Below, piece after piece: positions 14,412-22,630 of a DNA stretch of 38,413 nucleotides; the stretch's first letter is position 1, and each line of letters begins with the position of its first letter. The stretch comes from a virus: positions 1 through 38,413 of IMG/VR virus record IMGVR_UViG_3300013093_005309, one strand, 5' to 3'. The translations under genes were made by a program, and so were the position numbers. Under the pieces are notes generated by a model. It worked only from the letters and a program-made list of their open reading frames with translations, did no database searches and was not told the origin of the DNA.

Positions 14412-15533
14412 TTACCGGGATACCTTCTTCAGCTTATCTACTATTGAATACAGCGTTTTATCTCCATCGATATCTCTAATTACCAGGTACGAAGGATGGT
14501 CTGCAATATCTACCTGCAAGTAGTGCCATTTCCAGCCTCGGCCTTTGGCGTCATCATCAGTTCGCACATATTTTCCTGTTTCGACCAATTGCTTTGCCTT
14601 GTAAATAGCTTGGTTCTTTTCCAAGTAATAGTCATGCGGCTGATTGAGCGTTTCCTTGATGCCGTTAACGCCAAAGTTCACTTTGCCGAGATGTGGTGAT
14701 ACAGCCGATGTGCCTGCGAGATTTTCTTTAGCCCAATTGCGGATACTGGCCGTCTGGACTTTGATGTAGGCGTTTTTGGCATCTTTGGGGATATCCTGGA
14801 AGTAGGCGCTGCCGTGCGGGAACACGAGCTGTTCTTTAGCCTGGTTGACGCGGAACATCTTTGGTACCAGGTCGCGCGGCGGCAACTTATCATCGGGGGT
14901 CTGCTCGACGCGATCGGAGGAGAGCTGGATGACGTTGCAGCGATCGTTGAAGTGCAGCGGGACATTGGCGTAGTTCCATACCGGATCATCCACCGGCCTG
15001 ATCAGGCCATCGAACGCCTTGCATATGGGGCATTCTTTGGCATCGTGGATGCCGGAGAACTTGAGCAGCGGCATTATATCCTTATTCTCCTCGAACCGCT
15101 GCCAGTTGGCGATACTTTGGGCTGCGGCCACGCCGGTATTGTACTCAGTGCGCCCGTAATTATTGTTCCAGGTGTCGACAATCTTGAGCGCCTCGCGCCT
15201 GAATTCCGTGAACGAGCGAACCCGGTCGCCATCCTTCAGGGTTGCTGTGAGATCCTGCAGCATGTGATAGTTCTTGGCGGCGCTGAACTGAAAGACGTTA
15301 GTCTCCAGCGCTGCCAGCATCTTATAGTCGGGGCTGTTATATGCGACCTTTGCGAATGTTTTGCCATAGCCTTTGAATACCCCTTCCATGAAGGTATCGG
15401 CCTGGTCGAGCGTGGTGGCATTGTCCACCCCGTCCCTGAAGGGGGAAAGGCCGTCGTACACCTTTTGGATCAGCTCCTCGTAGATGGGCGGTATAGGCCC
15501 GATCTCCGGATCATCGTTCTGCTCCTCCTCCAA
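14412..15533 (-). CDS. MuF-type head morphogenesis protein with C-terminal BECR-nuclease-like domain
   Basis: 373 aa from a TTG at 15533, the only usual start codon in this frame. The frame is open much further upstream (to about 15662) and still looks coding there (HQYNCQCPACASGHKEHF), so the true N-terminus is probably reached by frameshift from the portal gene (see 15644-15650). Residues 60-205 are the SPP1 gp7/MuF region: AALETNVFQFSAAKNYHML, RREALKIVDTWNNNYGRTEYN, HDAKECPICKAFDG and the C-rich RCNVIQL end. Residues 280-373 form a separate small domain (VNFGVNGIKETL...YLEKNQAIYKAKQL...WKWHYLQVDI...TLYSIV) of the Barnase/EndoU/ColicinE5/RelE-like type often fused to MuF proteins. Confidence 0.82.
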   Translation of the reverse strand: MEEEQNDDPEIGPIPPIYEELIQKVYDGLSPFRDGVDNATTLDQADTFMEGVFKGYGKTFAKVAYNSPDYKMLAALETNVFQFSAAKNYHMLQDLTATLKDGDRVRSFTEFRREALKIVDTWNNNYGRTEYNTGVAAAQSIANWQRFEENKDIMPLLKFSGIHDAKECPICKAFDGLIRPVDDPVWNYANVPLHFNDRCNVIQLSSDRVEQTPDDKLPPRDLVPKMFRVNQAKEQLVFPHGSAYFQDIPKDAKNAYIKVQTASIRNWAKENLAGTSAVSPHLGKVNFGVNGIKETLNQPHDYYLEKNQAIYKAKQLVETGKYVRTDDDAKGRGWKWHYLQVDIADHPSYLVIRDIDGDKTLYSIVDKLKKVSR

Positions 15534-15619
15534 TGTGATGTGAAAGTGTTCCTTATGCCCCGAAGCGCAAGCCGGACACTGGCAGTTGTATTGATGCTGC
15601 AGCTGGTGCCGCAGGCGTT

Positions 15620-17041
15620 CTATCTGCCGCGCCCGGCCTGGGCGAAAAAATCCAACATCCGCTGCAGCAGGTTACGCTTGCCGGAGCCACGCGCAGCCTG
15701 ATACGTTTCCAGTATCTTCCGGGCTTCTTTCGCTTGCTTTTTGGTGGGCTGCGGATTGGCCGGTTTCTTAGCTGGTTTGTTTTGAGGATCGTTCTCAATG
15801 TCATCTACCGCCTTAAGCGCCTTCTGCTTGTCCTCCAGCTTTTTCTTCAGCTCGTCGTAGTTGGATGGCTTTTCTACGCCGTAGGTCTCATACCAGTAGT
15901 CGTCCGATATAGGAAGATCTTCGGGCAGCTGGGCGTCTATGGACATGCGCTCCTTCAGGTATTCTATGCTGATCTCCTGGTCGAATTCAAACTCGCCGCC
16001 TTCAACTTTATAACCGTAGCTCTCCAGTATCTGCAGGAACTGATCGGAGTTTAAATAGCTTTTAAGGTAGAAAATGTCCGATTTAGATATTTCGTCCTGC
16101 TGATCCTTGTGCACCTTTGATTTGGCACCGGTACCGGTCTGGCCGTTTGTGGTGGTTTCGGTGTTGCCCAGGATGATCACCGACAGTTCGCGATTAAGAT
16201 TCTCAATGAAGTTGCTCTGCAGTTTGCCATCTCCATTGGTCACCTTGCCGTCTTTAAGTTCGAACTCCACCCCTTTGGGGATCATCAGCGCGAGGGCACC
16301 GCCGGAGTCGTCGAGGGTTCGCTTCAGTTCAATCTTTGCCTGCTGATCCGTAGCATCATAATACATTACCCGTACAGGCTGCCCGAATATCTCAATATAC
16401 TGTGACCAGTCGCCGAAGGCATTGCGCTTGTAAATTATGTATGGTATGCAGCTGAGCAGCAAGCCTAAATCCTCCGGTTCGCCGGTGACCAGGATATTTT
16501 TAGCACTGGTATAATCAATACCCTCACTTCCATTCTGCAGGAATGAAATGATCTGCCATTTAGGCTTAATGTGTTTGCGCGGGATAAGTCGAGGTGCAAA
16601 CTTTGGGCCCGGTTCAAATTCAATACCAGATATGCCCCATAGAATGGTTTCCAATATAGTGCGGCACACCAGGCGGAACTCACGAGAACCTATGAGCTTT
16701 TTGAATGACTTGTCCGGCTTGCCATCCTTTTTGAAGTGTAATGTCTTATTGAGTATGGTATCAAAGCGTTTGGCGATAATACCCTTAGTATGACCATCCA
16801 GAGAACAATCATCATATATATCGTATAGCCAACGACGATTGGGATAGTACCGGTCATCGGCATTAATGTGCGCATTTCGCCAATCCTGAATGGATATAGG
16901 GGTGCGATTGACCTTTTGGATAAAGGTTTCGTTGACGACCAGCTTCCATTCTTTTGGATCGATGGGTTTGTTGGCATATTGTGTGCTTTCGGCTGCGTCG
17001 TTACCGTCGAGATATGCTGCCGTAATTTTGGTAACTTCCAT
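15620..17041 (-). CDS. Portal protein, Mu gp29-like (DUF935 type)
   Basis: 473 aa. Diagnostic blocks: SIQDWRNAHINADDRYYPNRRWLYDIYDD (residues 50-80), ILETILWGISGIEFE, FGDWSQYIEIFGQPVRVMYYDATD and LALMIPKGVEFE, all typical of Mu gp29/DUF935 portals. The C-terminal 80 residues are a charged coiled coil (YDELKKKLEDKQKALKAVDDIE) and a basic tail. Forms the dodecameric DNA gate at the capsid vertex. Followed by MuF in the -1 frame. Confidence 0.9.
   Translation of the reverse strand: MEVTKITAAYLDGNDAAESTQYANKPIDPKEWKLVVNETFIQKVNRTPISIQDWRNAHINADDRYYPNRRWLYDIYDDCSLDGHTKGIIAKRFDTILNKTLHFKKDGKPDKSFKKLIGSREFRLVCRTILETILWGISGIEFEPGPKFAPRLIPRKHIKPKWQIISFLQNGSEGIDYTSAKNILVTGEPEDLGLLLSCIPYIIYKRNAFGDWSQYIEIFGQPVRVMYYDATDQQAKIELKRTLDDSGGALALMIPKGVEFELKDGKVTNGDGKLQSNFIENLNRELSVIILGNTETTTNGQTGTGAKSKVHKDQQDEISKSDIFYLKSYLNSDQFLQILESYGYKVEGGEFEFDQEISIEYLKERMSIDAQLPEDLPISDDYWYETYGVEKPSNYDELKKKLEDKQKALKAVDDIENDPQNKPAKKPANPQPTKKQAKEARKILETYQAARGSGKRNLLQRMLDFFAQAGRGR
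15644..15650 (-). other. Slippery heptamer for -1 frameshift, portal to MuF
   Basis: Portal codons 464-466 read GAT TTT TTC, giving the canonical X-XXY-YYZ heptamer T-TTT-TTC. Slipping back one base enters exactly the MuF frame, open from here to 14412. Six nt downstream, GCCG-GGCG-CGGC can form a hairpin. The portal frame ends at TAG seven codons later. The product would be a portal-MuF fusion (14412-17041). Confidence 0.5.
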
Positions 17042-17173
17042 GTATTTGTAATTTTTAAACTATTAATTCTTTTGCCGTTTCCCGGCTTTCTGCCGTATTC
17101 TCTATCGCGACCATCCCTTTCAGGCAAGTTTAAAGGAGTTTAAAGGGGGTTTTCGGGCATTTTGGCGCGCCTT

Positions 17174-17192
17174 ACCCCTATGTAATCTGGGG
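17174..17192 (-). other. Hairpin immediately after a stop codon
   Basis: ACCCC-(9 nt)-GGGGT, directly adjoining the TAA of the neck gene on the minus strand, in the 151-bp gap before the portal gene; the 8-bp palindrome GGCGCGCC (17164-17171) follows. No U tract, so a processing or stabilising hairpin rather than a terminator. The rest of the gap holds a TTTAAA-type leader (about 17130-17145). Confidence 0.5.
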
Positions 17193-17639
17193 TTAGAAGT
17201 AAGGATTGCGCTTCGCATTACTGCTTGCGGTAATCTGATCGCCTTGAGGAGCGGTCTCGCCGGTGGTGTCCTGGTAGGGCCAACCCTGGGGGTTTGCCTT
17301 GCCTGCCTGAATGTCTTTGAGCGAGGCGATGGTTTTTTCGTAAGCCGTTAGTGCTACCGACATGTCTATATTAGGATTAGCCAACCGGAGGAGCTGCCAG
17401 ACGGCTATGTCTTTGACCATGCTGTTGAGGTATGGATCGGTAATGGTGGCGGATACGTTAGCGGTCGCATCGCCGAAGAGCGCGACAAGGTCGTAACGGT
17501 TCAGGTACATCTTAGCCTGCGAGATGGCAATGTCTATAGCTTCGGTTGCTATGCTATCATCTGACCGGGTGATCAGTTGCTGCACTTCCGGGTACATCTT
17601 GGTTTTGAGATCGGCGGGGCTAACTATTGGTTGATACAT
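17193..17639 (-). CDS. Mu gp36-like neck/head-completion protein (DUF1320 type)
   Basis: 148 aa. The opening PADLKTKMYPEVQQLITRSDDSIATEAIDIAISQAKMYLNRYD and the middle LFGDATANVSATITDPYLNSMVKDIAVWQLLRLANPNID match the DUF1320/gp36 family; the end KRNPYF is also conserved. These proteins sit under the portal as head-completion adaptors. The order TerL, small gene, gp36-like, portal differs from Mu, where gp36 follows the capsid. Confidence 0.85.
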   Translation of the reverse strand: MYQPIVSPADLKTKMYPEVQQLITRSDDSIATEAIDIAISQAKMYLNRYDLVALFGDATANVSATITDPYLNSMVKDIAVWQLLRLANPNIDMSVALTAYEKTIASLKDIQAGKANPQGWPYQDTTGETAPQGDQITASSNAKRNPYF

Positions 17640-17829
17640 TGGTAAAAATTTTAAATGATTGTGGACTATCGATAATGAGGTACTCCAGGTTGTAAGAATC
17701 GCAGAGGCTGATCAGATCGGCAACAGTGATTGGCTCTTCGCCGCCCAGTGAATAGTTGGTGAGATCGCAAGGGTATATATATACCGTGCTGCCGCTTATT
17801 GCCAATGATATTTTTTGTGTCAGTGTCAT
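17620..17829 (-). CDS. Small hypothetical phage protein
   Basis: 69 aa. Beta strands (KISLAISGSTVYIYPC) and a helix-strand end (LISLCDSYNLEYLIIDS). Its ATG overlaps the terminase stop by one base (TAATG), and its end overlaps the next gene by 20 bp, so it is translationally coupled to both. Not recognised. Confidence 0.6.
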   Translation of the reverse strand: MTLTQKISLAISGSTVYIYPCDLTNYSLGGEEPITVADLISLCDSYNLEYLIIDSPQSFKIFTNVSTNS

Positions 17830-19376
17830 TAGAAGCGGCGGGGGTTTGTGGGTCGAGCAAAAAGGTTGACACCTCCATTGTAAGCGGCCCTGCTGTTGAT
17901 TGCGGATACGGCACCTTCGAGCGCATCGGGGCCGTCCATGATCTTTGCGTTGGGCCCAACGCTTTTCATCTGGTCGACCAGGCGTACCATATGTTGGTTA
18001 TTCTCTTCCTCTTTATTGAATATGAGCAGCCCATTGGTGTTGAGCGGCTCCAGGGTGCCTTCTATGCGAACCAACTTCTCCGGCTTTTTGCGGCCATCCG
18101 GAATGATGGACAGCATTAATCTGTGTTCCTGGCTCTTGGCGAAGAACAGCGGTTTGAATACCTGGTCGTAAAAGGGTTCCTGGAGGGTGTTGTTTTCAAT
18201 GTAATAGAATACGACGGGTTTAGATCTGTACCTGGCGCATTTGGCATCTATGAGCTTTTGCATCACAAAGAACCAGTCGGCAAACTTGGCGTTAGTGCAT
18301 TGATCCAGGAAGGCATGTATCACATAGTACCGGTGCTCCAGGCAACCGACCAGCACGAGGGATTTAAAGGAGTTTTTGCCCATGCCTTTGTCCTTATCCT
18401 TATTGGAGGTAGCCGGATCGGCGTAGGCGACCAGGAAGGGGAACCGATGCAGGGGCGGCACATCTCCCCATTGGATGTTTTTGAAGATGCGGCCCACCGT
18501 GAATGGGTTGTTGAAATACTCGCTCTGCTGCGCCGACCACGGGATCTTACTTAACACACGGTCGATATGCTCCTCGGTATTCTTTGCCGGCCAGGTGCTT
18601 TTGCCGTCCTTGTCCCGGATATTGATGATCTCATGCTTGTCGGCAAATTTGGCGGCCTGGGCGATACAACAGTTCTCGGCTATGAAGTTGCCATTCCACT
18701 TTATGAGGGTGGGAACAGATATGGAGCGGGTGCCGATGACGGCCTTGGTGGCGAAATCCCAATCCTGGGTTACCAGTTCTTCATTACGGGCGCGATCGTC
18801 GGTATCGTAATCGTCAAAATCAATGATATCCGGACGGCGGCCTTTTGTTTTGGTACCACGGATAATACCACCGCCGACGGCTTTAATGGAAAAGCCGCTG
18901 CGGGTGGTGATCATGCCTATTTTCCAAGAACCAATTTTCTCCTGTTCGCCATAGTCGTTGATGATGCGCTGGTTGGTCTCCAGATGCACCATGTATGGCA
19001 TGAACAGGTCTACTGCCGATTTTTCGGTGGCGGAGCATAGCAGCTTGTAGAACTTTTTGCCAGTTAGCAATAAGTATAGGTCTTCGCCCATAGACCTGGT
19101 GCTTTTGGCTAACTCACGAGACCACATGCGGACTTCGTACCATTCAGGGTTAGCCAGCACCCTCTTGGTGGCCGCCACCTGAAACGGTGCCGGTGGCGCA
19201 GTGAAATCGTTGGGAAAATAATATTTGAACCATTCCTCCGGGTTTGCTTCCAGCTTTGCGATGCGCCGTTTCTTCTGGTCGAGCGTTTCTTCCTTATCGA
19301 CCGGGGTGCTGTTCCTGATGTTGTCCCGGAACTCCTGCCAGCTTTCAAGAATTTGTCTTTTTGTAAGTTTCAGCAT
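17829..19376 (-). CDS. terL: Terminase large subunit (Mu gp28-like)
   Basis: 515 aa. A variant Walker A SRELAKST (residues 86-93), Walker B IIDFDD (184-189) and the C-terminal RNase-H nuclease with first acidic residue in AYADPATS (D320), YYIENN later and DGPDALEGAV near the end. The ATPase pumps DNA into proheads and the nuclease cuts after a headful. Overlaps the small subunit by one base. Confidence 0.93.
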   Translation of the reverse strand: MLKLTKRQILESWQEFRDNIRNSTPVDKEETLDQKKRRIAKLEANPEEWFKYYFPNDFTAPPAPFQVAATKRVLANPEWYEVRMWSRELAKSTRSMGEDLYLLLTGKKFYKLLCSATEKSAVDLFMPYMVHLETNQRIINDYGEQEKIGSWKIGMITTRSGFSIKAVGGGIIRGTKTKGRRPDIIDFDDYDTDDRARNEELVTQDWDFATKAVIGTRSISVPTLIKWNGNFIAENCCIAQAAKFADKHEIINIRDKDGKSTWPAKNTEEHIDRVLSKIPWSAQQSEYFNNPFTVGRIFKNIQWGDVPPLHRFPFLVAYADPATSNKDKDKGMGKNSFKSLVLVGCLEHRYYVIHAFLDQCTNAKFADWFFVMQKLIDAKCARYRSKPVVFYYIENNTLQEPFYDQVFKPLFFAKSQEHRLMLSIIPDGRKKPEKLVRIEGTLEPLNTNGLLIFNKEEENNQHMVRLVDQMKSVGPNAKIMDGPDALEGAVSAINSRAAYNGGVNLFARPTNPRRF

Positions 19377-19837
19377 CAGAACTTATTGTTTACCTGGTCT
19401 TGAATAAACACATCGAAATACTCCGTGATCAATTTTGCATCTTTCAGGTTGACCTTTTGCACAAAGCGGATAAAGGCGATGCCTAATTCGAAGAGCTGAC
19501 CTGCAGATGTTTCTGTCTCCAGGTTGCGAATGGCGGCGGTGTACTTAATGCTCATGTCTGCCAGCTTTGTATCTCCGTAGCCACCGGCGGTCTTTTCAAT
19601 CTTTTCGATAACGGCCTGGTTGATGGCATACATCCGCCGGAGGATATCGCTTTTTGCAGTAACGAGGGATGTTTTAAATGACTCCCATAGCTCGTCGGCA
19701 ATCCATGCCCGAAGCGTTTTTTCGGTGACGCCAGCACGATCGGCAATCTCCTTCCTGGAAAGGTCGCCGCCGGAAAGGAAAAGCAGTTTTGCATAGTCCT
19801 TTTTGCGTTTCATTTCTTCTGCTGATTCTCTCGCCAT
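19376..19837 (-). CDS. terS: Terminase small subunit (Mu gp27/DUF1804-like)
   Basis: 153 aa from the ATG at 19837 (MARESAEEMKRKKDYAKLLF); 19858 is the alternative. An HTH at residues 25-50 (SRKEIADRAGVTEKTLRAWIADELWESFK) is followed by long helices and an oligomerisation region (GQLFELGIAFIRFVQKVNLKDAKLI). Recognises phage DNA for packaging. First gene of the leftward late operon. Confidence 0.82.
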   Translation of the reverse strand: MARESAEEMKRKKDYAKLLFLSGGDLSRKEIADRAGVTEKTLRAWIADELWESFKTSLVTAKSDILRRMYAINQAVIEKIEKTAGGYGDTKLADMSIKYTAAIRNLETETSAGQLFELGIAFIRFVQKVNLKDAKLITEYFDVFIQDQVNNKF

Positions 19838-19908
19838 GTTGTCAGGATTTGCTTTCAAAATTCACCCATATATATCCCTTCAGGAAAAATCAGGTAAGCC
19901 ATTGCGAC

Positions 19909-19952
19909 AATGATTTCCACTAAACTGGAAATGATTTCCACTTTGGCGGAAA
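19909..19952. promoter_or_regulatory. Tandem dyads in the divergent late control region
   Basis: AATGATTTCCACT occurs twice, at 19909-19921 and 19930-19942, 21 bp apart. Each starts a dyad: TTTCCA-(6)-TGGAAA (19914-19931, perfect) and TTTCC-(8)-GGAAA (19935-19952). Lying between the two divergent late operons, they are good candidates for binding of a late activator. No convincing TAnnTTTG box is present in this 240-bp gap. Confidence 0.6.
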
Positions 19953-19985
19953 CGCTGAAATGCTGATTTGGCAAGCGTTTCAGCG
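19950..19985. promoter_or_regulatory. Nested inverted repeats in the late control region
   Basis: CGCTGAAA (19953-19960) pairs perfectly with TTTCAGCG (19978-19985), and AAACGCT (19950-19956) pairs with AGCGTTT (19974-19980). The two pairings share bases and are mutually exclusive, a possible switch at DNA or RNA level. The remaining gap to 20096 shows nothing clear. Confidence 0.55.
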
Positions 19986-20096
19986 CTTTGCAATTTTACA
20001 TCATGCGCAGGCCGAATGACGATACCGTATAGCACACTGATACTGTAGACAACATGAAGTGACCGGATACATTCAGCCTGCATTTTTTAAAAGCAC

Positions 20097-20765
20097 ATGG
20101 ACAAGCTGCAAATAGTAATGAAACAAGAAGCGCAGAAAACTGCGGATCTGCTCATTTACCGATCAATAGGTAAATGGGATGGACAGTTATCTGCTGAGGC
20201 GTTTGTTACTACACTGCTGAGTTTAGAGCAGCAGGGTTACCAGGTGCGGCTAAGGGTGAACAGCCCTGGCGGTGATGTGTATGAGGGTATTGCCATATTT
20301 AACGCCGTTGCAGCCAGCAAGATCATCACCTCCTGCAACATAGACGGCCTGGCAGCCAGCATGGCCAGCCTGATACCTATGGCCTGCAAAAAAGTGCTCA
20401 TGAGCAAGTATGCGAGGTTGATGACCCACCTACCGAGCGGAGGAGCCTGGGGTACCGCTAAAGAGCTGCGCAAAACAGCCGATGTGCTGGACGATATGAC
20501 GGTTACCGCGTGCCAGATGTACCAGCAGAAGACCGGCCTTAGCGAAGCCGAAGTAATGAGCCAGTTTTTGAACGACGAGGACAACTACTTCAACGCGGAA
20601 CAAGCCAAGAAGGCAAAGCTGATAAACGACACGTATGACGGCGAGGCTGTAAGCGTGCCAGAGGACAAGACCGATTACAAAGCATTGTGGACAGCATATG
20701 ACCACAAACTGAGCGCCAGCATGGGCCTCCACCAAAACAAACAACCATTAATTATAATATCATGA
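20097..20765 (+). CDS. ClpP-like prohead maturation protease
   Basis: 222 aa. ClpP/S14 fold: VRLRVNSPGGDVYEGIAIFNAV (residues 50-71), catalytic Ser in IDGLAASMASL (S88) and His in LMTHLPSGGAWGT (H111). Cleaves scaffold and possibly capsid protein during head maturation. Its stop overlaps the next start (ATGA), coupling it to the scaffold. First gene of the rightward late operon. Confidence 0.9.
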   Translation: MDKLQIVMKQEAQKTADLLIYRSIGKWDGQLSAEAFVTTLLSLEQQGYQVRLRVNSPGGDVYEGIAIFNAVAASKIITSCNIDGLAASMASLIPMACKKVLMSKYARLMTHLPSGGAWGTAKELRKTADVLDDMTVTACQMYQQKTGLSEAEVMSQFLNDEDNYFNAEQAKKAKLINDTYDGEAVSVPEDKTDYKALWTAYDHKLSASMGLHQNKQPLIIIS

Positions 20766-21274
20766 GAGAGATACGTTTAGCGATCACAGCGGAACTGTGC
20801 GCACACCTTGGGTTGACGGCCAGCTCGACAGATGGCGAATTCGGGGCTGCCATTTCAATGGCGGTGAACAAGGCGAAAAAAGCCGACGAATTCCAGGCAG
20901 AGAAAGAAAAGGCAGAAAAGGCCCTTTCCGACTACAAGAAGGGCGAGGCGACCAAAGAGGTAACGGCCATGCTGAAGACCGCGCTTGAGGGCAAAAAGAT
21001 CAGCGTTGCCGTGCATGATCAGCTCGCGATCGACTATGCAGAAAAGCCGGAGCCACTGAAAAAAGTGCTGGAGGGCATGAGCGCCTACACGCCGGTTACT
21101 GACAAGATAACCGATGGGCAGAAAAAGCTGATGGCGAGGTATGAAGGCAAGAAATGGCGCGAGCTGTATGAGGCCGGTGTGACCGAGCAACTCGGTAAGG
21201 ACTTCCCGGAACTGTATAAAGAGCTCTACAAGGAAGAGTACGGAAATGAGCCTGCCATGATGCCTAAGCCATAA
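20762..21274 (+). CDS. Capsid scaffold-like protein
   Basis: 170 aa, acidic/basic coiled coil (NKAKKADEFQAEKEKAEKALSDYKKGEA, residues 36-63), then ALEGKKISVAVHDQLAIDYAEKPEPLKKVLEGM, like the C-terminal scaffold half of Mu gpI and related proteins. Sits between protease and capsid, the standard scaffold place. In Mu the scaffold is an internal product of the protease gene; here it is a separate gene. Confidence 0.7.
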   Translation: MREIRLAITAELCAHLGLTASSTDGEFGAAISMAVNKAKKADEFQAEKEKAEKALSDYKKGEATKEVTAMLKTALEGKKISVAVHDQLAIDYAEKPEPLKKVLEGMSAYTPVTDKITDGQKKLMARYEGKKWRELYEAGVTEQLGKDFPELYKELYKEEYGNEPAMMPKP

Positions 21275-21347
21275 CGCCCGGCAATAAAGAGGTAACTGTA
21301 AGGCAGCAACTAACACAGTTTAAAACCGCTTTAAAAACCAATTGTTA

Positions 21348-22469
21348 ATGAAAAATCTCGGAAAAATTTTGCTGTCCTTCCTTGCATGGACAATCTGCGC
21401 TGCCTTTGCCGCTACAACAATGCAGATCAACTTTCACGTGTCGCCGATCGTAACGATCCTGGCCGTGCTTGCCATCACCATTATGACCGCTGCCGGAATA
21501 GGCTGCACCGCGCGGAACATTGTGCGCATGGATACCATTGGCATTGACCAGGTGTTCTGGGCCAAAGAGATCATCCAGCGCCTGTTCAAAGACAACGCCT
21601 TTTTGAAACTGGCTCGCAGCGATGACGAGTATGTGGTGGGCGGTATAGCCGTAGTAATACCACAGCCGGGCGCTGCACCAACCGTGGTGAAAAATAACAG
21701 TAGCTGGCCGATGACCGCCGTGCAACGTGCGGATAACATGATCATGTATGGCCTGGATACTTACCTGACGCAGCCCACCTTCATTACCATTGCTGACCTG
21801 CAGGGCATCAGCTATGACAAGACGCAGAGCGTGCTTACGGATCACTTTGATTACATGATGCAGTCGTTTGCCGACGATATGCTGATCAAATGGGCCAATG
21901 GGCTTCCGGGTTCCACCAACGTGGTATATACTACCGGCGGGGCAACCAACAGCCTGGAAATAGGCCAGACCGGCAGCAGGAACACCTGCAGTCACACCGA
22001 CGTAAAGAAGCTGCAGCGCATCATGAACAAGAACAATGTGCCACAGGGACGCGTGCTGCTGATGGAGGCCAATATGTATGACCAGTTCACCGACAGCCTG
22101 TCTGTGACCCAGTACCGCGACTTCAGTGAGCAGTTTGACCCTAAAACGGGCGTTGTGGGCAAGATGTATGGCTTTGACATCATGACGCGCTCAAGCGTGC
22201 TGATGGCGGCTGCAGGGCTGGACGGAAGCGGTAACCTGGCCATGAATGCCCTGGGCGCTGCCCTGGGTGCCACCGACAACGTAGGCTGCCTTGCCTGGCA
22301 GAAAGACCAGCTGGCCCGTGCGATCGGTGACATCAAACTGTTCACCAGGATAGACGACCCGCTGTATGCCGGTACGATCAACAACTGCTACATCAAGGGC
22401 GGTGGTCGTGTGCGCCGCGCCGACAATGTGGGTGTATATGCCCTGATGCAGGGAACGCCAGCGGGATAG
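21348..22469 (+). CDS. Major capsid protein with N-terminal membrane-hairpin extension
   Basis: 373 aa from the ATG at 21348; a TTG 6 bp earlier is less likely. From residue 61 (MDTIGIDQVFWAKEIIQRLFKD...) it is a Mu-gpT-like or HK97-fold-type capsid protein, with VVIPQPGAAPTVVKNNS, FADDMLIKWANGLPG and the terminal IKGGGRVRRADNVGVYALMQ. Residues 1-60 are instead two hydrophobic helices (6-23 and 33-51) separated by a short polar turn, ending in ARNIVR. Such an extension is odd for a cytoplasmic shell protein; it may be removed by the protease or may hold assembly at the membrane. Shares a TTTAAA-type leader with the sheath gene, which has a similar extension. Confidence 0.85.
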   Translation: MKNLGKILLSFLAWTICAAFAATTMQINFHVSPIVTILAVLAITIMTAAGIGCTARNIVRMDTIGIDQVFWAKEIIQRLFKDNAFLKLARSDDEYVVGGIAVVIPQPGAAPTVVKNNSSWPMTAVQRADNMIMYGLDTYLTQPTFITIADLQGISYDKTQSVLTDHFDYMMQSFADDMLIKWANGLPGSTNVVYTTGGATNSLEIGQTGSRNTCSHTDVKKLQRIMNKNNVPQGRVLLMEANMYDQFTDSLSVTQYRDFSEQFDPKTGVVGKMYGFDIMTRSSVLMAAAGLDGSGNLAMNALGAALGATDNVGCLAWQKDQLARAIGDIKLFTRIDDPLYAGTINNCYIKGGGRVRRADNVGVYALMQGTPAG

Positions 22470-22480
22470 TAGTAAGACAC

Positions 22481-22500
22481 ACCCCGTCCCTAAAGGGTGA
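22481..22500. repeat. CCCTAAAGGG mini-repeat, intergenic copy
   Basis: ACCCCGTCCCTAAAGGGTGA, a short imperfect inverted repeat. Relatives are at 15427-15446 (in MuF) and 23788-23807 (in a lysis gene). Confidence 0.6.
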
Positions 22501-22545
22501 CATGGGTTGAAGTTATACAAATGGGGCGCATGCCCACTGGACGAA

Positions 22546-22596
22546 GAGCCATAGCCGATACCGTAACAACGGATCGGCTATAGGCGGCGAGAGAAC
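22546..22596 (+). ncRNA. Late intergenic hairpin element A
   Basis: GAGCC, then ATAGCCGAT-a-CCGT-AACA-ACGG-ATCGGCTAT (13 paired bases, one bulge), then AGGCGGCGAGAGAAC. GCC/GGC close the base. Lies 35 bp before the secreted-protein gene; elements B (24648) and C (27586) share the design. Confidence 0.62.
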
Positions 22597-22630
22597 TTAA
22601 AAGTCAAAAGTTAAAAATCAAAATTTTATT

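Noticed and set aside
17057-17116. 19-codon frame before the portal gene (MVAIENTAESRETAKELIV)
   Set aside because: Plausible composition but too short, with no support from leader or family.
19880-20083. 67-codon minus-strand frame in the late control region
   Set aside because: It is built from the repeated dyads and hairpins and has no protein-like pattern; treated as regulatory DNA.
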